This document shows, piece by piece, positions 29,230 to 38,847 of a stretch of DNA of 64,000 nucleotides. Made by a program: the position numbers and the translations under genes. Every line of letters begins with the position of its first letter. The first letter of the stretch is position 1. The DNA is from Psychrobacter jeotgali (GTDB taxonomy: Bacteria; Pseudomonadota; Gammaproteobacteria; Pseudomonadales; Moraxellaceae), in assembly GCF_904846315.1 (NCBI RefSeq), contig NZ_CAJHAF010000001.1:1-64000 (forward strand). The letters run 5' to 3'. Under the pieces are notes generated by a model. That model searched no databases. It saw only the letters and a program-made list of their open reading frames with translations, and was not told the origin of the DNA.

Positions 29230-31161
29230 TTACTCGGCGCGAATAGCGGCTACTTTCTCAGCCAACCCTTGATCAAATGCATTGCATAAGGCCACAAAGC
29301 GAGCTTGCACGTCTTTTAGGTCATCTAAACTATCGCCTGCGAAACGCACTGTCAGCGCATTACTGGTGTTAGATTGTCTTACCACTCCAAAACCATGAGT
29401 AAAGTCTAAGCGCACCCCATCAATAGAGGATAGCTTTGTCCCTACGGGTAATAGGCTTTGGGCTTGTTCGCTGGTCATATAATGTCTAATGTCTAAGCAG
29501 TCACAGCAGGATATAAGCTTATCCATAGCTGTTAAATTGCTACTGAACAGACCGTTGGTTGATGCCTGAAACTTATCAGGCTGATACTCTGCAACCAAAC
29601 CTTGTAAGTAATGACAAAACTCCGTTAAATGAGTAATGACGCTACAGCTTTCAGAACCATTATCAGAAGCACTATCAGCCAACGGTATATAGTGATCAGC
29701 GGTGCTGACTAGCAAAGGCAGATCTTTGGTAATATCGGTCAATTGATAAGGGGCAGATGCTGACACTTGCTCACCCCATAAATTAACGCTAGAAGTGCGA
29801 GTGTTGCTGTCTACAGGTGCCGTAGCGGTATACGCCAGCCAGTTCAATAAGCGTAGCCCAGCGTACATGGCATCATCATAGACGGTAAAATAACCATCAT
29901 TAAAAATAAAATGACCGGACAACTCGCCTGCAAATATTGCAAAGCTCTCCTGCGCGCGCAGCTGTCGGCGCATCATACTACTTCCGGTTTTGCTAAGTAC
30001 AGGTAGCGCACCCAGCTTGCGTAATAATACTGGCAGATGATGCGAGCACTTAATATCGAATAAAACTTGTGGAGGCGATAAGAGTCCATCTGGGTCATTA
30101 GACTTAGCCAAAACTTTCGATTCATTTTCGTTATCTGATCTGGTTAAGCTACTGCATCTATCTAAACTGCAGTTATCTAGACTACTTGAGTGACCTAAAG
30201 AGTTAGGATGTTCGGTGATAGCCACTTTTGCTAGTAGATATAATAAATGATCGGCTGTGACCACCTTGCCACTATTATCAACAATCATCAAGCGGTCGCC
30301 ATCACCATCGAACGCTAAGCCAATATCTGCCGAATGTACAATAACGGTCTGTTGTAATTCTGCCAATCTATTGGGCTCGGTAGGGTCGGGGTTGCCAGTG
30401 GGGAAACTGCCGTCGGGAGAGTCGTTAAGTATGATTACCCGCTGACAAAATTGGCTAAATAACGGCTCAGCAATTCTACTAGTCGCACCATTCAGGCAGT
30501 CAATAACTACAGTTAGCTCCAGCTTTTTTATAACTCGTCTATTGTTGATGGCGGACAAATTATGCTTGGGATAGATAGCCGTAAATACCTCTTCAATCGC
30601 TTGAATATAAGGCGCCGCTACTGCGCTAGTAGGTAAGTTGATCACCGCCACGTCAGAGTTTGACAGGGTGTTATTAATAAGGGGATTGATTTTATTATTA
30701 GCGCTAAGGGGGGTGGAGGTCAAATCTTGATAGAGTTGTTGGATAGACTTAGCGCTAGGCGAGGCGTTATTAACTAACCATTTAATCCCCAAGATACCTT
30801 TTGCAGAATGACTGGCAGTAACCATGATGCCATGACCGTCATATTGCTCACTCCAAAATGCCATCATAGGCGTAGTAATAAGTCCCAAACTAATGACTTG
30901 TAAGCCTTGCTGCTGCAATACTGTAGCTAATAGCTTGGCGATATCAGCACTACCGTGACGCACATCATAGCCAATAATAACAGTGGGGGTTTTAGGGGTG
31001 ACGCTAGTCTGACCATTCAGCTTATTGTGGTTTTGAGTTTTAAAAAGCCTAACGAACGCTGCACCTAATGCATGAACGAACTTAGCACTAAAGTAATACT
31101 CTGCACCGCGAATATCGTAAGCACGAAATAAGGATTGCTGGGCAGCAAAAGGGTGCGGCAT
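29230..31161 (-). CDS. algC: Phosphomannomutase/phosphoglucomutase (AlgC family), expanded
   Basis: The 643-residue alpha-D-phosphohexomutase exceeds the usual length of about 460. The start fits the family (FRAYDIRG). The catalytic Ser is S117 in VTASHSAKG, where most relatives read TASHNP, so the Asn-Pro is replaced. The metal loop AFDGDGDRLMIVD and sugar loop AGELSGH are intact. The C-terminal phosphate-binding domain contains VRFAGDS. Insertions include a Ser/Asn-rich stretch after the metal loop (nt about 30090-30220) and an acidic one later (nt about 29640-29800). The enzyme interconverts mannose or glucose 6- and 1-phosphates for LPS and exopolysaccharide. The dut-algC-argB order supports the symbol. 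Confidence 0.88.
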   Translation of the reverse strand: MPHPFAAQQSLFRAYDIRGAEYYFSAKFVHALGAAFVRLFKTQNHNKLNGQTSVTPKTPTVIIGYDVRHGSADIAKLLATVLQQQGLQVISLGLITTPMMAFWSEQYDGHGIMVTASHSAKGILGIKWLVNNASPSAKSIQQLYQDLTSTPLSANNKINPLINNTLSNSDVAVINLPTSAVAAPYIQAIEEVFTAIYPKHNLSAINNRRVIKKLELTVVIDCLNGATSRIAEPLFSQFCQRVIILNDSPDGSFPTGNPDPTEPNRLAELQQTVIVHSADIGLAFDGDGDRLMIVDNSGKVVTADHLLYLLAKVAITEHPNSLGHSSSLDNCSLDRCSSLTRSDNENESKVLAKSNDPDGLLSPPQVLFDIKCSHHLPVLLRKLGALPVLSKTGSSMMRRQLRAQESFAIFAGELSGHFIFNDGYFTVYDDAMYAGLRLLNWLAYTATAPVDSNTRTSSVNLWGEQVSASAPYQLTDITKDLPLLVSTADHYIPLADSASDNGSESCSVITHLTEFCHYLQGLVAEYQPDKFQASTNGLFSSNLTAMDKLISCCDCLDIRHYMTSEQAQSLLPVGTKLSSIDGVRLDFTHGFGVVRQSNTSNALTVRFAGDSLDDLKDVQARFVALCNAFDQGLAEKVAAIRAE

Positions 31162-31267
31162 TGCAGTACTCTCCTTATATCGTTACTTATGTATAGTCGA
31201 TTTTAAATAAAACAGATACGCTATGTTTCGACGCAGAATCGGTATAACTTTTTTAATAAAATTGAAA

Positions 31268-31732
31268 TTATTGGCGACCTGAATGCCCAAATCCACCCGC
31301 ACCGCGGATGCTTTCATCGCTAAAATCCTTAACGATTTCAAACTCAGGTCGAGCAATAGGTACGACGATATATTGCGCCATGCGCTCCGCTGGACTCAGT
31401 ACAAAGTCCTCTTCACTGCGATTCCAAATACTAACCATGAGCTCGCCTTGATAATCGGCATCGATAAGGCCCACCAAGTTGCCTAGTACAATACCGTGTT
31501 TATGACCTAAGCCTGAACGTGGCAAAATCATCCCCGCATAACTAGGGTCTTGGATATAAACGGCTAATCCGGTACCAATCAAGTGAGTAGAGCCGGCTTT
31601 TATGGTCAAAGGCTCATCAATACAAGCACGCAGATCAATCCCTGCAGAGCCATCAGTAGCCCGGGTCGGCAATGTAAACGCCTCGTCTTGCATAACTTTG
31701 TCATTGAGGACTTTTACTTGAACTGCTTGCAT
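31268..31732 (-). CDS. dut: dUTP diphosphatase
   Basis: The 154-residue trimeric dUTPase hydrolyses dUTP to dUMP and pyrophosphate, keeping uracil out of DNA. All five motifs can be seen: [33 protein letters not shown] (with the catalytic Asp), [10 protein letters not shown] and the C-terminal [11 protein letters not shown] that closes the active site. It lies upstream of algC and argB on the same strand. Confidence 0.98.
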   Translation of the reverse strand: MQAVQVKVLNDKVMQDEAFTLPTRATDGSAGIDLRACIDEPLTIKAGSTHLIGTGLAVYIQDPSYAGMILPRSGLGHKHGIVLGNLVGLIDADYQGELMVSIWNRSEEDFVLSPAERMAQYIVVPIARPEFEIVKDFSDESIRGAGGFGHSGRQ

Positions 31733-31810
31733 AACCTACTCACTTAAATATCTAATAGTTTTATATATTTGACGAAATTATTTATGGCTCTGATAGTCTT
31801 TTAATACAGC

Positions 31811-33214
31811 TTAAAGGATCATCACGCTTGCCAATCCCAAGAACGACATAAAGCCGACAATATCGGTTACTGTGGTCAAAATAACTGACGCTGATAACGC
31901 CGGATCAATGTCCATACGTTTGAGTATTAAAGGGATACTGATACCTGAAACATTGGCAGCGGTCATATTGATAGCGATGGCGAAACCGATAACCGCACTG
32001 ATTTTAACATCATGGAACCACATTTGGGCAATTATTGCCATGATTATCGCCCAAATGATACCGTTTATCGCCCCGACCCATAGCTCTTTATTCAGTAGCC
32101 ATAGCCGGTTAGAGCCGCCGATTTGACCCATAGCCATACCGCGAATAACCACCGTCAAAGTCTGGGAGCCCGCAATACCGCCCATACTAGCAACCACTGG
32201 CATCAGTATCGCTAGGGCTACTACTTTAGCTAAAACTGCTTCGAATTGACCAATTACCGCCGCGGCTAAAAGTGCAGTACCTAAATTAATCCCCAGCCAA
32301 ATACTGCGGCTCTTGGCACTGGTCAAAATAGGCGCAAACAGCTCTTCATCTTGGCTAACACCGGCAAGGCTTTTCATAGTGCTATCGACATCATCTTGGA
32401 TAATCTCCATAATGTCCTCGCCATTTAACTGGCCAACCAGCTCACCATAATCATTGATGACCGGCGCATAACGGATGTCTTCTGAACGAAAAATAGCTGC
32501 AGCATCTTGAATATCTAGGCGATCATTCACGGTCACCGCAGGATCTATATAATCAGCGACTAAATCGTTTTGATCATGTTTAATTAAATCAACCAAACTT
32601 AGCAGCCCTAGTAATTGCTGACTTTCATCGACAACCAATAACTCTTGGCTTTGATCATCAAGCAAGTCAATATTATCACGTAGCCAAGTTTGTACTTGTG
32701 CCAGACTGATATCGTCTTGCACCTGAATGATATCCGGATCCATATAGCTGCCGACTTCCCAGTCCTCATAAGTATCGAGCTTATTAACCTGAACCCGAAC
32801 CTCTTCATCCAGCGTCGCCATTACCGAAGTACGGACGGTATCGGTAACGGTATCTAGAATCTCCGAGATATCTTGTGCATCAAGGTCTTGAGTGAAGACA
32901 GAGATTTGTTTGGGAGAGATATTCTCCAGTAACGGCTGGCGGGTTTCGTCCTCTAGTTCAGCAAGCACTTCACCTTTGAGCGATTCAGGTACTTGCTCCC
33001 AAATCAGTAATCGAGTTTGACTTGGAAAGGATTCTAAAAGGTTGGCAATCTCATACTCTGACTGCTTGGCTAAAAATTCACTAATAGCATTATATGACTT
33101 ATCGGCTACCAACTCTTGCAAGTAGAGTAGCTTATATTCGGCACTATACTCCGACGGATTAAAGTCTGCCTGCAAGGTCGGCTGACGATCAGGAGTAGGC
33201 GTAATATCGGGCAT
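31811..33214 (-). CDS. mgtE: Magnesium transporter MgtE
   Basis: This 467-residue Mg2+ channel-transporter starts with a cytoplasmic N domain of alpha-superhelix (about 30-140). A CBS pair follows (about 145-270: MDPDIIQVQDDISLAQVQ and DPAVTVNDRLDIQDAA), which senses Mg2+. A connecting helix leads to five C-terminal membrane helices. The pore helix signature MPVVASMGGIAGSQTLTVVIRGMAMGQ is present. It is a single gene between rep and dut. Confidence 0.95.
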   Translation of the reverse strand: MPDITPTPDRQPTLQADFNPSEYSAEYKLLYLQELVADKSYNAISEFLAKQSEYEIANLLESFPSQTRLLIWEQVPESLKGEVLAELEDETRQPLLENISPKQISVFTQDLDAQDISEILDTVTDTVRTSVMATLDEEVRVQVNKLDTYEDWEVGSYMDPDIIQVQDDISLAQVQTWLRDNIDLLDDQSQELLVVDESQQLLGLLSLVDLIKHDQNDLVADYIDPAVTVNDRLDIQDAAAIFRSEDIRYAPVINDYGELVGQLNGEDIMEIIQDDVDSTMKSLAGVSQDEELFAPILTSAKSRSIWLGINLGTALLAAAVIGQFEAVLAKVVALAILMPVVASMGGIAGSQTLTVVIRGMAMGQIGGSNRLWLLNKELWVGAINGIIWAIIMAIIAQMWFHDVKISAVIGFAIAINMTAANVSGISIPLILKRMDIDPALSASVILTTVTDIVGFMSFLGLASVMIL

Positions 33215-33316
33215 AAATGTTCCAAAGCTATGTGTGAGTATCTATTTATAAAGTATTCATTTATACAACAGCTAGTTAAGAGAGCTATCAAATCAAAAAT
33301 AACAAATTAACAGGGC

Positions 33317-33335
33317 AGGGCGTTCGATACGCCCT
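33317..33335 (-). terminator. Possible terminator hairpin of rep
   Basis: AGGGCG and CGCCCT form a six-base-pair stem with a seven-base loop, 39 bases beyond the rep stop. The following T run is poor, so efficiency is uncertain. Confidence 0.4.
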
Positions 33336-33373
33336 AAGCTCAAAATTAACGATTACTAATTAACGATCATCAA

Positions 33374-35407
33374 TTAACGATTACCCAGTAGCGCCCGAAT
33401 ATTAGCTAAGTATTCATCAGCAACCGCTTCGGGATTCTTGGTGGCTTTTTTCTTCTTAGCTTTGGCAGGCCAGTCGATATGATCTTCTGGGAGCTCTTCC
33501 AAGAATCTTGATTCGGAGGTCACCCGCATCTGACCACCAGCACGGCGCTGGGTGGCTAAGGTTAAGGTCAACTCACGGCGAGCACGCGTAATGCCGACGT
33601 ACATTAATCGGCGCTCTTCCTCAACCGTTTCACTGAGAATAGAGTTGCGATGCGGCAGCATTTCTTCCTCAAGACCCATAATATAGACGTAATCAAACTC
33701 TAGTCCTTTGGCGGCATGCAAAGTCATTAGATTGACCTTATTGGTATTCTCTTCTTCTTGCTGCTGCTCAAGCATATCAAGGAGTACTAGCTTACGAATA
33801 ATGGTATCAATGGTACGATCTTCATCTTCTTCGGCACGGTTAATCAGCGACTGAATACTGGTGTAGAGCATATCGATATTATCGATGCGGTTCTTTTCTT
33901 GCTGCGGGGTTTTTGAGTCGCTACGCACAAAGTCGATATAGCCAGTTTCATCAATCATCTGCCGGACAATAGGTACCGGATCAGGATGCTGATCGAGCTC
34001 ACGAGTATAATGCTCAATAAAATCACCAAACTCCTTCAGCGTGCCATAAGCCTTACTCGGCAATACATGACTAAGACCACCATGGGTACAAGAAGCTAAT
34101 AAGGAGATACTATGCTCTTGCGAGAACAGACCAAGTTTCTCTAGGGTCGCCGGCCCCATACCACGCTTAGGGGTATTGATAATGCGCAAAAAGGCACTGT
34201 CATCTTCAGGGTTTAAGATCAGGCGCAGATAGCCCATGATATCTTTGATTTCACTGCGGGCGAAAAAAGATTGACCACCTGATAACTTATACGGCACTTG
34301 TAATTGGCGCAGCTGCGCCTCTAACATCCGCGCCTGAAAGTTACTACGATAGAGTACCGCATACTGCTCCCATTCATTACCAAAACGCAGTTTATGGGTG
34401 ACAATCTCTTTGGCTACCCGTTCCGCCTCATCATCGTCATTACGACAATTAATAATACGGATTTTTTCGCCATGACCTTTATCAGACCAAAGCTTTTTTT
34501 CAAATAAATGCTCGTTGTTAGTAATAACAGCGTTAGCAGAGGTCAAAATACGCGTGGTTGAACGATAGTTTTGCTCAAGCATGACAATTTTTAATTTGGG
34601 AAAATCCTCTTTGAGCAGCGCCATATTTTCAGGCTTAGCGCCGCGCCACGCATAGATAGATTGGTCATCGTCACCCACCACCGTAAAACGTCCTTGCGGC
34701 CCAACCAAGTATTTGATCATCTCATACTGTGCGGTATTGGTATCTTGATATTCATCGACCAATAAATAGCGAATACGGTTTTGCCATTTATCACGCAAAT
34801 CTCTGTTTTCACGCAATATCTTGGTCGGCAACACAATCAAGTCATCAAAATCGACCGCATTATAAGCCCGCAGATTACGCTCGTACAAGGCATATAAAGT
34901 CGCAAAGATCATATCTTCTGGATCTTCTAGAGTCTCCATTGCTTGATCGGGCTCAATCAGATCATTTTTCCAATCGGAGATCATTTTTATCGCCTTGCCG
35001 ACCAGCTCACGACTTTCAGCGCCGCTTAAGTTGTCACGCATCATCAGCTCCATCAACAGGCGCTTGCTATCATCGCTATCCATGATGGAAAAATTACCCT
35101 TAAGCGGGGTATGAATGAGCTCATAACGCAAAAACTGTAAGCCAAACTGGTGAAAGGTGGATACGGTCAGTCCACGCATTTTTTCACTAGGTAAGAGCTT
35201 ACTAACCCGCGCTTTCATCTCCCGCGCCGCCTTGTTAGTAAAAGTCACGGCGGTGATGCGCTCGGCTGGCATGTTGCACTCTTCTATAAGGTAAGCAATC
35301 TTACGGGTAATGACCGAAGTCTTACCTGAACCGGCTCCAGCCAATACTAATAAGGGGCCTGATACATAAAGCATAGCTTCTTGTTGTCTAGGATTAAGTT
35401 GACTCAT
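33374..35407 (-). CDS. rep: ATP-dependent DNA helicase Rep
   Basis: The 677-residue superfamily 1A 3'-5' helicase closely matches E. coli Rep in size (673). Walker A is AGAGSGKTSVITRKIAYLI, motif II LVDEYQDTN, motif III GDDDQSIYAWRGA, motif IV EQNYRSTTRIL, with VNLMTLHAAKGLEFDYVY and GITRARRELTLTLA near the C-terminus. Rep travels with the replisome and strips proteins from DNA. The short Lys-rich tail (AKAKKKKATKN) is typical of the family. Three 14-base-spaced copies of ATTAACGAT overlap its 3' end. Confidence 0.95.
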   Translation of the reverse strand: MSQLNPRQQEAMLYVSGPLLVLAGAGSGKTSVITRKIAYLIEECNMPAERITAVTFTNKAAREMKARVSKLLPSEKMRGLTVSTFHQFGLQFLRYELIHTPLKGNFSIMDSDDSKRLLMELMMRDNLSGAESRELVGKAIKMISDWKNDLIEPDQAMETLEDPEDMIFATLYALYERNLRAYNAVDFDDLIVLPTKILRENRDLRDKWQNRIRYLLVDEYQDTNTAQYEMIKYLVGPQGRFTVVGDDDQSIYAWRGAKPENMALLKEDFPKLKIVMLEQNYRSTTRILTSANAVITNNEHLFEKKLWSDKGHGEKIRIINCRNDDDEAERVAKEIVTHKLRFGNEWEQYAVLYRSNFQARMLEAQLRQLQVPYKLSGGQSFFARSEIKDIMGYLRLILNPEDDSAFLRIINTPKRGMGPATLEKLGLFSQEHSISLLASCTHGGLSHVLPSKAYGTLKEFGDFIEHYTRELDQHPDPVPIVRQMIDETGYIDFVRSDSKTPQQEKNRIDNIDMLYTSIQSLINRAEEDEDRTIDTIIRKLVLLDMLEQQQEEENTNKVNLMTLHAAKGLEFDYVYIMGLEEEMLPHRNSILSETVEEERRLMYVGITRARRELTLTLATQRRAGGQMRVTSESRFLEELPEDHIDWPAKAKKKKATKNPEAVADEYLANIRALLGNR

Positions 35408-35793
35408 AAAGTGACCTGTAGGGCAAATAGAACAAAAGCAAAATTGGGGCTAAAACTGGCGATAACAAAATGAACGCCGCGCGTTTTAATATAAAATGAT
35501 AAAAAGTTGAGTTAAATTAGGTTAAAAGAGTAGAGGGTCGAACGCAGTAGAATTATTCACACGTCCTATTATAGACTACATCATGTCGCTGTAATTAATA
35601 AAAATTACCTGGAAAAATCTGTACTTAGTGTAGATCGATACTCAAAATCGCTGAGTTATTATAAAGTAAAAGCAACAGCTTTGGGGAGCGTTTAATTAGA
35701 ATGAGAAGGAGGTTTAATTAAAAATGCGCCAACTGCCCAAAGCAATTGACGCAAAGTTTATATTGTGCAAAATCTGTATTATTCGAGATTTTA
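35408..35793. other. Intergenic region between rep and hemB
   Basis: The 386 bp AT-rich stretch has no ORF. It holds the hemB terminator at its right end and presumably the rep promoter at its left. I see no confident promoter boxes or RNA gene. Confidence 0.5.
35719..35753 (-). terminator. Terminator of hemB
   Basis: On the minus strand, TGCGTCAA (35753-35746) pairs with TTGGCGCA (35732-35725) through eight pairs, one of them G-U. TTTTTAATT follows. It lies about 40 bases after the hemB stop. Confidence 0.7.
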
Positions 35794-36810
<1,017 letters not shown>

Positions 36811-36918
36811 TTATTATAGTTTTTGACAGGTAGTAATTTTTAAATACGGGGCGGTGGTCATTAATGACCCTACTATAACCAAAAGCCGCCTATAAAAGCA
36901 AAAGGGTGTAAAACAATT

Positions 36919-36941
36919 AACCCCACCAAGGCGGTAGGGTT
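36919..36941 (-). terminator. Probable terminator of the RND efflux operon
   Basis: On the minus strand, AACCCTACC pairs with GGTGGGGTT around a five-base loop, followed by AATTGTTTT. It lies about 35 bases after the outer membrane channel gene. Confidence 0.5.
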
Positions 36942-36975
36942 AGTTGCAGAAGTCCAATAGCATTTAGCCAAACAC

Positions 36976-38847
36976 TTAAGGCTCAATGATTTGAGTAGAG
37001 GGAACTTGCTCTACCGGGGTTTCTTCAGTCAGTACGCCAACGGCGGCATCAGCTTTACCATCGTTATTTAGATCAACGACCGCTTTGGGTTCAAAGGTAG
37101 CTGTTGCTGGTGCTTTGGATTGTTTGATGTCCGTAGCTTCTTGAGGTGAAGTAACGCGTGCTGAGCTCGCAGCGTCAACAGCATAAGCTGCTTTTGCCTC
37201 TGGACTGTTAGCAGAGACATTGGCAATCCGTGCTAAGTTGGTGTATTGAGGTACAGGGATGATACTCGGCACATCAAGGTTGGCACCGCCGCCAAGCGCT
37301 TGATAAAGCTCGACTTGGCTAATGAGCTTCTGTAGCTCTAAATCCAGGATGCCTTGTTGAGTAGCGAATAGTGAACGCTGTGCATCAAGAACGTCTAGAT
37401 AGTTTGAGATACCAGCTCTAAAGCGCGCGTCAGCAATCTGATAAGTCTGATCAAAGTTATCTTGCAAACGATACTGGGTTCTGAGCTGCTCACCTAAAGT
37501 TGCTCGGGTCGCTAACACATCAGAGACTTCACGGAATGCCGTTTGGATAGAGTCTTCATAGTTGGTGAGCGATTGTTCACGTTCAATCTTGGCAACGTCA
37601 TAGTTGGCATCTAAGCGGCCTGCATCAAAAATAGGCACGCTAATATTAGGGCCAAATGACCAACCGAATGAATCACTTTCAAATAAATTGCTTAGACTAT
37701 CGCTACGCACACCAACGCTACTGGCCAAGCTAATGGTTGGGAAGTAGGCGGCACGTGCAACCGCAATATTGGCTCCTGCTGCTTTTAGGTTATACTCCGC
37801 CTGCAATACATCTGGGCGATAGCGTAACAGCTCGCTTGGTAGTCCAGTACTGAATATCTCCTGAGAGGTGATATTACTAACAGCAGGTGCCGGAATAAGC
37901 TCACCAGGAATAGGAGCGCCTATCAGATACTGGAGCGCATTACGTGCGGTCAAAATACTACTTTGAGCACGTAGTACCGCAAGTCTGGCATCTTCAAGAG
38001 AAGCGCTTGCCTGTAAAGAAGGAAGCTTGGGATCAATACCCGCTTCAAAACGCTTGTCAGCAATAAATAATGAGCGCTCACGACTCTCAACCGTCGCTTC
38101 TGCTAGTTTTAATTGGGCTAAGCTATAACTTAAGTTGGCATAGCTTTGCGCAATATTACTGATAAGGCTGATTTGAGTAGAATCTTTGGCAGCCGTTGTT
38201 GCCAAAAAGTTCTGCAGCGCCTGATCTTTCAGGCTATCAATTCTACCCCAAAAGTCCAGCTCATAGCTGGCAAGGCCTAAATTGACGTTATAGCTGTCAG
38301 TGGTTTGTCTACTGCCAGAGCGTACGCCTGGAATACCTTGAGAATACTGACTTTGCCTCGAATAATCGGCTTGACCATTAATCGTCGGTAAGTCATTAAT
38401 ATCAGTAATTCGATATTGTGCGCGCGCTTTTTCAATAGCGAGACGAGCATTTTCAAAGCTTTTGTTGTTCTCAAGGCCTAGGGCAATCAAACCTTTTAAG
38501 CGCTCATCGCTATAAAAGTTTTGCCAACGTTGATTGGCGATACTCGGCTGCTCGGCTGAGCTGACCGTTTCCTGATCAAGCGTACTAGAATCATATGCTT
38601 GATTGATAGGAATGTTAGGCTCAGCAAGCACCGGACGAGTATCTGCTTTTGGAATAGTGTTACAAGCAGCCATACTGATTGCTAATACACTCAAGCTCAA
38701 AAGGCGTCCAGACTTACGGGCCTTTGACGAATTAGCGCTAATAAGGGTGGAAGGTGTTAACAACTGACCTGTAGTAATACGTGGGGCAGTAGAAGAATCT
38801 ACTGCCGCACCTACTGAGTTGCGGATGAAAAAGGATCGAAAGCTCAT
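36976..38847 (-). CDS. RND efflux outer membrane channel lipoprotein (OprM/AdeK family)
   Basis: This outer membrane factor of 623 residues is longer than usual (about 480). A long N-terminal extension precedes the signal and lipobox (SVLAISMAACNTIPKADTRPVL; Cys near residue 61). Two TolC-type repeats follow, with the typical YELDFWGRIDSLKDQALQNF and ASYFPTISLASS-like segment (ARAAYFPTISLASS). After the barrel comes an extra tail of about 110 residues. It contains VVDLNNDGKADAAVG, a DxNxDGxxD calcium-loop-like motif that is unusual for the family. It forms the exit duct of the pump encoded upstream; its start overlaps the pump stop by four bases. Confidence 0.93.
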   Translation of the reverse strand: MSFRSFFIRNSVGAAVDSSTAPRITTGQLLTPSTLISANSSKARKSGRLLSLSVLAISMAACNTIPKADTRPVLAEPNIPINQAYDSSTLDQETVSSAEQPSIANQRWQNFYSDERLKGLIALGLENNKSFENARLAIEKARAQYRITDINDLPTINGQADYSRQSQYSQGIPGVRSGSRQTTDSYNVNLGLASYELDFWGRIDSLKDQALQNFLATTAAKDSTQISLISNIAQSYANLSYSLAQLKLAEATVESRERSLFIADKRFEAGIDPKLPSLQASASLEDARLAVLRAQSSILTARNALQYLIGAPIPGELIPAPAVSNITSQEIFSTGLPSELLRYRPDVLQAEYNLKAAGANIAVARAAYFPTISLASSVGVRSDSLSNLFESDSFGWSFGPNISVPIFDAGRLDANYDVAKIEREQSLTNYEDSIQTAFREVSDVLATRATLGEQLRTQYRLQDNFDQTYQIADARFRAGISNYLDVLDAQRSLFATQQGILDLELQKLISQVELYQALGGGANLDVPSIIPVPQYTNLARIANVSANSPEAKAAYAVDAASSARVTSPQEATDIKQSKAPATATFEPKAVVDLNNDGKADAAVGVLTEETPVEQVPSTQIIEP

